A stretch of DNA of 37,871 nucleotides from Candidatus Termititenax aidoneus (lineage in GTDB: Bacteria; Margulisbacteria; Termititenacia; Termititenacales; Termititenacaceae). The notes beneath the pieces are model-generated. The model did not search any database. It was not told the DNA's origin and saw nothing but the letters and a program-made list of their open reading frames with translations. The DNA is taken from positions 1-37,871 of the forward strand of contig BGZN01000014.1 of NCBI GenBank assembly GCA_003864455.1. The letters run 5' to 3'. This document shows positions 33,071 through 37,871 of this stretch, piece by piece. Position 1 is the stretch's first letter. Every line of letters starts with the position of its first letter. Position numbers and translations under genes: made by a program.

Positions 33071-35100
33071 TTTAATCTCGTCTTATGCAAAAACAATTTC
33101 AACCAAAACCGCCCAAAATTGTCATGCGCGTAAATGCCGGTTCGGGGAAAAGCCAAAAAATCGTCCGTGCGCGAGTTGGTTACAAAGCCCAGTCCATACC
33201 CGTCCGCGCGCGCCAGACCTAATACCCGCTTGTCCGCCGAGCCACGGGGATAACAAACTGTATTGATCGAACAGCGTAATTCTTTTTCCAGTATCTGTTT
33301 GGAAAGCCGCAACTCGCGCTGCGCTGCGCTGTCCGGCAGTTGTTTCAATTCGTAATGATTTAAAGTATGCGAGCCGATTGCCCAGCCGGATTTTTGCAGG
33401 CGTTTCAATTCCGGCCAATCCAGCGGCAAATCGTCTTTGCTGAATTTTGTTTGATTCTTAAAATCCCAGTAATACGGCTCCGGGCTGCCTATTTTGTTTA
33501 CAGTCACAAATACAGTCGCTGGAATATTGTATTTTTGCAAAACCGGCCAGGCGTATTTGAGATTGTCGCGGTAACCATCGTCAAAAGTTATTAAACAGAT
33601 TTTATTTAAGATCGGCGCGGCGGATATGATGTGTTTTTGGTAAAAATCTTCCGCGTTCATAAATAAATATTTCCGGCGGCGCAGATAAGCGATTTGTTTG
33701 GCGAAATTTTTTTGCGGCACGGCCAGAGTATTTTTGGCTGTCGGTCGCAGGACACGATGATAGGCCAGAACCAAAACTTTGCGGTACTGCAGACAATTAA
33801 AACCGCGCAAAGATTCTTCCAGTTTCAAAGCCAGCAGGAGATAAAACCAGAGCAAATAAGCCATGATCGGCGCGCGAACCGAGTCCTGAAACAAGCCGTA
33901 AATCGCGAAACCTAAGATGCCCAGAGCCAGACTGTACGCCAAACTGCCGGACAGTCTGCACAGACGCCGCCAGGTAAAAATGACAAGCAAAATAACGCCT
34001 AAAAAACTTAAAAAACCGCATTCCAAAAAATAGCTGAGATACATATTGTGCGGTGAGAAAATATAAATCACGCCGTCGGCCAACGCTTCTTTTTGGACTA
34101 CTTGCATGTTTTCGTAATTGCGGCGCAACTCTTCCGGCGTCTTATATTTACCGCGCAGATCCACCCAACGCTTGTTTTCCTGTTTCAATTTGGCATTAAG
34201 ATGTCCGCCGCCCCAGCCGTTGAACGGGTGCTGCGCGATTTGCCGCAGAGAAATTTCAGCCAGCATATAATGGTCGCGGTTGGAAGCGTCGTTAGGGTCG
34301 AAAAATGAGCGTGTGGTTTTTTGCAGCGGCGCGATAAATAATACGGCCAAAATGCTCAGAATTAAGCCGGTGGCCAGAATCTGTTTCCAGTATTTTGAAT
34401 GGGAAAGTGAGACGATAAAAACGGCGGCTAAGGCTATCAACAAAGCGCGGCTAAAAGAAAAAATTATATTGAAAATAGTTAAAGCAAATATTGAAATATG
34501 CAAAATTTGTTTTAAAACAGCGGAAAGTCGCTGTTTTTTGTTTTGTCCGGCGGCAATATTTTGCCAGAACCAGGCCAGATAAGCCGGCGCGGTCAAACTC
34601 AAAAAAGCGGCGAAAACATTAGTGCCGGAGCGCGCGAGAAAAACAGAGCGTATCCTGTACAAACCGTTGGCGTCCAGCAGAAAAGAGAACGCCGGCAGCT
34701 GCGGCCACGACCAATTGGCCAGGCCGTACTGCAAGAAGCCGCAGACCAGCGTCAAAGCATAGCCCGCGAATGCCGCGCGCAGTAAATAATTGAAATCTTG
34801 GACAGAGCGCACAGCCGCGGCCAGAAAATAAAAAAGTCCAATTAAAACTGTCAGAGACAAAGCGTCGCCGAGCGCCTGCCAGGGCAAATAGGCGTCGCAG
34901 GCTGACCACCATGCCGCAAACAGCATTAAGCCGAACGGCAGTTCATAGCCGGTAATTCTCCGCGTCCAACTCCAGGCCTTTTCTTTGGTGTAAGAAAAAA
35001 ACAGGCCGAGCGCGCCGGCCGCCGCGAGATTGGAGAACCAAAACGGCAAAGCGACCAAATAAACGCCAAACGCAGTAAGGCAGAGAAAAAAAATAGACAT
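33067..35100 (-). CDS. Fusion of O-antigen ligase/polymerase-like membrane domain and NodB polysaccharide deacetylase, 677 aa
   Basis: Residues 1-430: about twelve membrane segments. A large loop with RDHYMLAEISLRQIAQHPFNGWGGG (275-299) and PHNMYLSYFLECGFLSFLG (350-368) is the signature of O-antigen ligase/Wzy proteins (WaaL/PF04932 type). Residues 441-677: a complete CE4 domain with LAYHRV, TFDDGYRDN (505-513, metal Asp), GSHTLNH (577-583, metal His pair) and VCYPRG. The two parts are read in one frame with no stop. The ligase half joins glycan chains on the periplasmic side; the other half would remove acetyl groups. Start at ATG 35100; TTG at 35103 is also in frame. Promoter shared with the divergent gene at 35147. 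Confidence 0.88.
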   Translation of the reverse strand: MSIFFLCLTAFGVYLVALPFWFSNLAAAGALGLFFSYTKEKAWSWTRRITGYELPFGLMLFAAWWSACDAYLPWQALGDALSLTVLIGLFYFLAAAVRSVQDFNYLLRAAFAGYALTLVCGFLQYGLANWSWPQLPAFSFLLDANGLYRIRSVFLARSGTNVFAAFLSLTAPAYLAWFWQNIAAGQNKKQRLSAVLKQILHISIFALTIFNIIFSFSRALLIALAAVFIVSLSHSKYWKQILATGLILSILAVLFIAPLQKTTRSFFDPNDASNRDHYMLAEISLRQIAQHPFNGWGGGHLNAKLKQENKRWVDLRGKYKTPEELRRNYENMQVVQKEALADGVIYIFSPHNMYLSYFLECGFLSFLGVILLVIFTWRRLCRLSGSLAYSLALGILGFAIYGLFQDSVRAPIMAYLLWFYLLLALKLEESLRGFNCLQYRKVLVLAYHRVLRPTAKNTLAVPQKNFAKQIAYLRRRKYLFMNAEDFYQKHIISAAPILNKICLITFDDGYRDNLKYAWPVLQKYNIPATVFVTVNKIGSPEPYYWDFKNQTKFSKDDLPLDWPELKRLQKSGWAIGSHTLNHYELKQLPDSAAQRELRLSKQILEKELRCSINTVCYPRGSADKRVLGLARADGYGLGFVTNSRTDDFLAFPRTGIYAHDNFGRFWLKLFLHKTRLK

Positions 35101-35106
35101 CAAATG

Positions 35107-35117
35107 AGTTTAACATA
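35107..35117 (-). promoter_or_regulatory. Leaderless-type -10 of the ligase-deacetylase gene
   Basis: On the minus strand TGT-TAAACT (box at plus coordinates 35107-35112) ends 6 bases before ATG 35100, with no ribosome binding site. It overlaps the -35 box of the divergent promoter. Confidence 0.35.
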
Positions 35118-35139
35118 TACAAAAGTTTCCTGTTATAAT
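35110..35139 (+). promoter_or_regulatory. Leaderless-type promoter of the gene at 35147
   Basis: TTAACA (35110-35115), 18-base spacer, extended -10 TGT-TATAAT (hexamer 35134-35139), then 7 bases to ATG 35147. No ribosome binding site. The best example of the recurrent pattern in this window. Confidence 0.6.
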
Positions 35140-35146
35140 TTGCCTT

Positions 35147-35872
35147 ATGGTCGACAATTTAGTTGGCGGGATTTACGCCAATGTCAGCAAGATCAATCCG
35201 GAAACTTTGAGTCCGGAAGGCAAATTATTTTTGCGGCGCTACCGCGAGTCCCTGCAGGAAAATCAAGCGATAGACAAAAATATCGGCAATCTTATCGCTA
35301 CGACGCTTATTAAATTTCATAAGGATAAAGGCGAGGATATTACGAAACTGCTGCTGGAGCTGATCACGATTGGTTTTCACGCGATCGAGCCGTACCGCAA
35401 GTACGCTCTGCCTGTGGCTGAATATTTACTGCTGGGCGCGGTCTTTGCTGTGCTGGCTATTACGGAAGATGAAACAGAAATTCAAACTGTTATTGAGCAG
35501 TTAATGGTTGGGATATTTACCAACCCGATTTACGAATTTGACCTGGATGAACGCTTGAAATTAAGCGCGTTGATCCATCAAGTCGGCGCTTATATCGGGA
35601 CTTTGAGTTTTTGGTCGCGCCAATACGGACGCCACACGCGCCTGATAAAAACCGCTTTGCAGCAGGGCTTGATCGAGGGTTTGGAGATTTGCAATGCCGG
35701 CGGCGATGAGTTGCTGGCCGCGCGTGAGCCAAAGCATTATGCGCTGGCGCGCTGGAAAGGCCGCCTGCAGTTTTATTTCAATCTGCTCTGGCCGCTTTTC
35801 GATCTCAACGCCAATATTATAATCCGCTGGCTGAATAAAACGACCGGCCTGGAAATCTGGCCGGTGGAATAA
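35147..35872 (+). CDS. Protein of unknown function, helical, 241 aa
   Basis: Not recognised. The protein seems mostly alpha-helical: an N-terminal part with LSPEGKLFLRRYRESLQENQAI, a hydrophobic stretch (YALPVAEYLLLGAVFAVLAIT, about 85-105) that could be a membrane segment or a buried helix, and a Trp-rich C-terminus (LYNLLWPLF-like segment and GLEIWPVE). No signal peptide or catalytic motif is visible. Codon use resembles the neighbours. It is a single gene, divergent from the O-antigen ligase/deacetylase gene and convergent with the GNAT pair. A role in envelope biogenesis would be a guess from context. Confidence 0.6.
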   Translation: MVDNLVGGIYANVSKINPETLSPEGKLFLRRYRESLQENQAIDKNIGNLIATTLIKFHKDKGEDITKLLLELITIGFHAIEPYRKYALPVAEYLLLGAVFAVLAITEDETEIQTVIEQLMVGIFTNPIYEFDLDERLKLSALIHQVGAYIGTLSFWSRQYGRHTRLIKTALQQGLIEGLEICNAGGDELLAAREPKHYALARWKGRLQFYFNLLWPLFDLNANIIIRWLNKTTGLEIWPVE

Positions 35873-35898
35873 ATTAAAATTTCAAAATTACCCGGACT

Positions 35899-36450
35899 TT
35901 AGCTGCCGGATTTCTTGAGCACATCTTTTTTAAAAATGCCGAAAATATGCAGATTTTCCGGTTTTCCGTCCGCACCGCGCAGATAATTGTAGAGCACTGC
36001 TTCCGGCTCTTGCTTGGCGGCTTTGTAACGCTCCAGTTTTTCCGTGTCGCCGCCGGAAACATAAGTGTAAACTTTGTGCAGATCAAGGTCTTTGAAAATA
36101 TAATTGTAAGCCTGCGTAACGATGATCAAGCCTAGATCGGTGTTGCGAAATTCCGCGGGAATATAAATTTGCAGAACAGCGTTGCGGTTTTGCCAGTTGA
36201 AATTTTGCAAAGCGATGAAAGCCGTCAAAATTTCGCCGTTGGCTTCCGCGATGAGCAGCCGTGTGCGTGCTTCGATCAGTCGTCCGACAGCGATCTCCTT
36301 GAGCAGTTGATTTTGCAGCAGCCGCTTGTTGTTGTAAGGATAGTTGGTCAGATTATGCCGGTAATAATCTTCATTGGTCAGCCAGGCGGCGACTTTGGGT
36401 ATGTCGCGTTTTTCCAGATGCCGCAAGTTGATCGTGATTTTTTCGCTCAT
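35899..36450 (-). CDS. GNAT-family N-acetyltransferase (RimJ/RimL-like), 183 aa
   Basis: GNAT fold: NLRHLEKRDIPKVAAWLTNEDYY at the N-terminus is typical of RimJ/RimL-type enzymes, followed by beta strands with GEILTAFIALQNFNW, AVLQIYIPAEFRNTDLGLIIVTQAYNYIF (CoA-binding region, although the usual RxxGxG/A loop is poorly kept) and LHKVYTYVSGGDTEKLERYKAA. Acetylates an amine, substrate unknown. The ATG overlaps the stop of the next GNAT gene upstream (ATGA). Confidence 0.75.
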   Translation of the reverse strand: MSEKITINLRHLEKRDIPKVAAWLTNEDYYRHNLTNYPYNNKRLLQNQLLKEIAVGRLIEARTRLLIAEANGEILTAFIALQNFNWQNRNAVLQIYIPAEFRNTDLGLIIVTQAYNYIFKDLDLHKVYTYVSGGDTEKLERYKAAKQEPEAVLYNYLRGADGKPENLHIFGIFKKDVLKKSGS

Positions 36451-36962
36451 TTATAATAATCCTCTTTGTTTAAACCGAAAATTTCTTGATCGTGAAATTT
36501 GTTGTTATAGAAAAGATGCTCATTCAACTGGCCTTCTTTTTTGAAAAAACATTCCAGCAGGATTTTTTTTAATTCCAGTTCATGCGGCTGGCAGTGGCAG
36601 TAAACTTTGACCAGATTGGTCTTGCTGAAAAGATTGGTCAGGCCGGCTTCCAGCGCTTCTTGAAGCAACTTGGTGTTGTTTTTAGAAGGCTGCAAAGTCA
36701 GACTGACTTCGGCAATATGCTGCGGATTGTGAATATTGCTGAATAACAGCACGCCAAGCGGCTGGCCGCCGCGGTTGTGTGCCAGATAAAATTGATGATC
36801 CAGCGAACTGACGAGCATCGCCAGATAATCGGTGCTGGCAGTCAGCGTGGTTTTATTCAAAAAAAAAGAATCGCGCGTTTTGGCCGACCACTGGCGGATC
36901 AGCGCGATATTCTGCGGTTTGACTGATTCCAGATAAATATTTTCCCCGTCGAGCCTTGGCAT
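36447..36962 (-). CDS. GNAT-family N-acetyltransferase, 171 aa
   Basis: Similar plan to its downstream partner: IYLESVKPQNIALIRQWSAK, then LAHNRGGQPLGVLLFSNIH, AEVSLTLQP, a region LLQEALEAGLTNLFSKTNLVKVYCHC and a C-terminal KILLECFFKKEG. The acetyl-CoA loop is degenerate (PSKNNTKLLQEAL replaces RxxGxG), so it may be a divergent or non-acetyl transferase. Tightly coupled to the following gene by a 4-base overlap. A -10 box lies 9 nt from the ATG. The substrate could be a sugar nucleotide of the surface glycan (inference). Confidence 0.68.
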   Translation of the reverse strand: MPRLDGENIYLESVKPQNIALIRQWSAKTRDSFFLNKTTLTASTDYLAMLVSSLDHQFYLAHNRGGQPLGVLLFSNIHNPQHIAEVSLTLQPSKNNTKLLQEALEAGLTNLFSKTNLVKVYCHCQPHELELKKILLECFFKKEGQLNEHLFYNNKFHDQEIFGLNKEDYYK

Positions 36963-36971
36963 AATTTTTAA

Positions 36972-36980
36972 ATTATAACA
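36972..36980 (-). promoter_or_regulatory. Leaderless-type extended -10 of the GNAT pair
   Basis: On the minus strand TGT-TATAAT (hexamer at plus 36972-36977) ends 9 bases before ATG 36962, between the 45-codon ORF and the GNAT gene. No Shine-Dalgarno sequence. Confidence 0.45.
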
Positions 36981-36989
36981 TGGAAAAAA

Positions 36990-37127
36990 TTAGTTGAGCG
37001 ACATCGCCACCGTAGCGGTTACTGTACCGAAATCCATGTTGTATTCCAGGGTTTTAATCTTTTGCGCTTTTTTGCAGCCTTCTTCGCCGGCTTTGCGGAT
37101 CAAGTCTTTAATGTCTTTTTCTTTCAT
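36990..37127 (-). CDS. Small protein of unknown function, 45 aa
   Basis: An ATG-initiated frame with AAAGG nine bases upstream. The first 27 residues are highly charged and helical (MKEKDIKDLIRKAGEEGC, KKAQKIK), and the last 18 are beta-prone (LEYNMDFGTVTATVAMSLN region). No similarity recognised. It fills most of the gap between the GNAT pair and the gene at 37255; a TATAAA box lies upstream. The clean start, stop and composition support a real small gene, but this cannot be proven here. Confidence 0.5.
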   Translation of the reverse strand: MKEKDIKDLIRKAGEEGCKKAQKIKTLEYNMDFGTVTATVAMSLN

Positions 37128-37209
37128 GTTGGCCGCCTTTCGCTGACAGACATACCCAGATTTGCGGAATTTATACCTGACGATAGATTGAAAGTTTTTG
37201 CTGTATAAC

Positions 37210-37237
37210 TTGGGGGAAAATTGTTTTGTGTTATAAT
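37210..37237 (+). promoter_or_regulatory. Promoter of the gene at 37255
   Basis: TTGGGG (37210-37215), 16-base spacer, extended -10 TGT-TATAAT (37232-37237). AAGGGGAG (37245-37252) before the ATG gives a normal ribosome binding site within a short leader. Confidence 0.5.
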
Positions 37238-37254
37238 TATTTTTAAGGGGAGCT

Positions 37255-37602
37255 ATGAAACTCGATCATCTACAGCAGGCGCAGACCCAGCAGGCGCAGC
37301 AGGCGCAAAAAGCTTTGCAGGCCAGCAAACCGCAGCAAAACCGCGATGAGCTGGCCAAGGCTTTTTTGGCTTCCTGGGCACTGGCCGACAAAGCAGCGGA
37401 GGTCGCGCAGGCGGACAAAAAACAAAAACAAGAAGAGCAAAAAAAACGCCAGAGGCATTTTACGAAAGAAGATTACGAGGGCTACAACGAGTTGGACGAC
37501 ATTTTGGCGGAAATCGACGCGCGGCTGGAAAAAATGCTGGAAATCGCCAAACAAATGGAAACCGCGGAGTCGAACTTCACAAGCGATAGCGAAGTGAAGT
37601 GA
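37255..37602 (+). CDS. Small Gln-rich coiled-coil protein of unknown function, 115 aa
   Basis: Not recognised. N-terminal Gln/Ala repeats (QAQTQQAQQAQKALQA, about 8-23), a helical middle (DELAKAFLASWALADKAAEVAQ), a Lys/Gln/Glu-rich run, then a likely coiled coil (DDILAEIDARLEKMLEIAKQM, 80-100). No signal peptide or membrane segment. The last ten codons (about SNFTSDSEVK) lie inside a palindromic repeat (37574-37600), so the original C-terminus may have been replaced by repeat insertion. Resembles, in style only, the low-complexity protein at 23390. Confidence 0.6.
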   Translation: MKLDHLQQAQTQQAQQAQKALQASKPQQNRDELAKAFLASWALADKAAEVAQADKKQKQEEQKKRQRHFTKEDYEGYNELDDILAEIDARLEKMLEIAKQMETAESNFTSDSEVK

Positions 37603-37638
37603 GACCCACAAGGCCGCATAGCGGCCGACGTGTGAAGT
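37574..37638. repeat. Nested palindromic repeat pair
   Basis: Unit 1: ACTTCAC (37574-37580) and GTGAAGT (37594-37600) enclosing GC-GATA-GC; it covers the stop codon of the gene at 37255. Unit 2: GGCCGC-ATA-GCGGCC (37612-37626). A further GTGAAGT copy lies at 37632-37638. Same nested design and outer consensus ACTTnAC/GTnAAGT as the unit at 24178-24210. Confidence 0.55.
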
Positions 37639-37662
37639 GGCAATAACGGAACAAAAATTTTA

Positions 37663-37671
37663 TGTTAAAAT
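37663..37671 (+). promoter_or_regulatory. Leaderless-type extended -10 of rfbB
   Basis: TGT-TAAAAT (hexamer 37666-37671) ends 7 bases before ATG 37679. No ribosome binding site. Confidence 0.5.
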
Positions 37672-37678
37672 CTGGCTT

Positions 37679-37871
37679 ATGAAAAAAATCCTCATTACCG
37701 GCGGAGCAGGGTTTATCGGCTCTTGCTTTGTCCGGCAGACTTTGCAAAAACATCCCGATTATCAGGTTATTAATCTTGACGCGTTGACTTACGCCGGCAA
37801 TCTGGAAACGTTGGCAGACCTTGAGAAAAATCCTAATTACCGTTTTGTCAAAGGAGACATCGGTGAAAAAA
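37679..37871 (+). CDS. rfbB: dTDP-glucose 4,6-dehydratase, N-terminal part (3' end outside window)
   Basis: 64 residues are visible. Seen: the NAD-binding [17 protein letters not shown] and [18 protein letters not shown], the second being highly characteristic of RmlB/RfbB. This short-chain dehydrogenase converts dTDP-glucose to dTDP-4-keto-6-deoxyglucose, the second step towards dTDP-L-rhamnose and other deoxysugars. The gene runs off the right edge; rest of the rml set is not visible. A leaderless-type promoter lies directly upstream, after the palindromic repeats. Confidence 0.93.
   Translation, partial: MKKILITGGAGFIGSCFVRQTLQKHPDYQVINLDALTYAGNLETLADLEKNPNYRFVKGDIGEK

Overview
The window is a bacterial cell-surface polysaccharide locus interrupted by one block of housekeeping genes. 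Surface synthesis is suggested by about a dozen glycosyltransferases (families GT2, GT4, GT10 and GT-C), an O-antigen ligase/polymerase-like membrane protein, polysaccharide deacetylases, an amino-sugar cassette, and the start of a dTDP-rhamnose gene (rfbB) at the right edge. A lipoprotein and the O-antigen-type genes fit a diderm (Gram-negative type) bacterium. I cannot place the phylum. The lack of ribosome binding sites at many genes, together with -10 boxes about 7 nt from the start codon, suggests a lineage with many leaderless mRNAs.

Layout. 1-3406: AT-rich glycosyltransferase genes (partial GT4, GT2, a reverse GT10 fucosyltransferase-like gene, GT2). 3702-12919: one long forward array: GT4, polysaccharide deacetylase-like protein, asparagine synthase-like amidotransferase, then sugar 3-dehydrogenase, hexapeptide acetyltransferase and DegT aminotransferase (a WbpB/WbpD/WbpE-like amino-sugar cassette), GT4, and a putative rhamnosyltransferase. 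13050-19653: a membrane glycosylation module. A reverse operon of three GT-C proteins and one membrane GT2 is flanked by two paralogous forward polyprenyl-phosphate sugar synthase-like GT2 genes. 19650-23869: a reverse housekeeping operon: a small unknown protein, proA, holB, ricT-like PSP1, and a MerR-DegV fusion. 23976-24796: tRNA-Asp(GUC), an imperfect copy of its 3' end, and a field of palindromic repeats with gene remnants. 24797-28081: a lipoprotein with a CBM9-like domain and a family 8 glycoside hydrolase. 28135-31983: a four-gene operon of acyl carrier protein, AMP-ligase, PLP decarboxylase and GNAT-like protein. 31934-35100: reverse GT4 and an O-antigen ligase/deacetylase fusion. 35147-37602: a gene of unknown function, two reverse GNAT genes, a 45-residue ORF and a small coiled-coil protein. 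37679 to the end: rfbB (partial).

How it fits together. The forward array can make and transfer a modified acetamido sugar. The membrane module probably adds sugars from lipid-phosphate donors on the outer face of the inner membrane. The ligase/deacetylase fusion and rfbB point to O-antigen or capsule assembly. The most interesting candidate system is the ACP/ligase/decarboxylase/acyltransferase operon. It resembles the trio known from exosortase-A loci and the butirosin BtrI/BtrJ/BtrK side-chain machinery, but no exosortase is visible here. It may make a decarboxylated aminoacyl-ACP that decorates the surface glycan. Other unusual points are the MerR-DegV fusion, the O-antigen ligase/NodB fusion, the leaderless-promoter pattern and the constant-loop, variable-stem palindromes.
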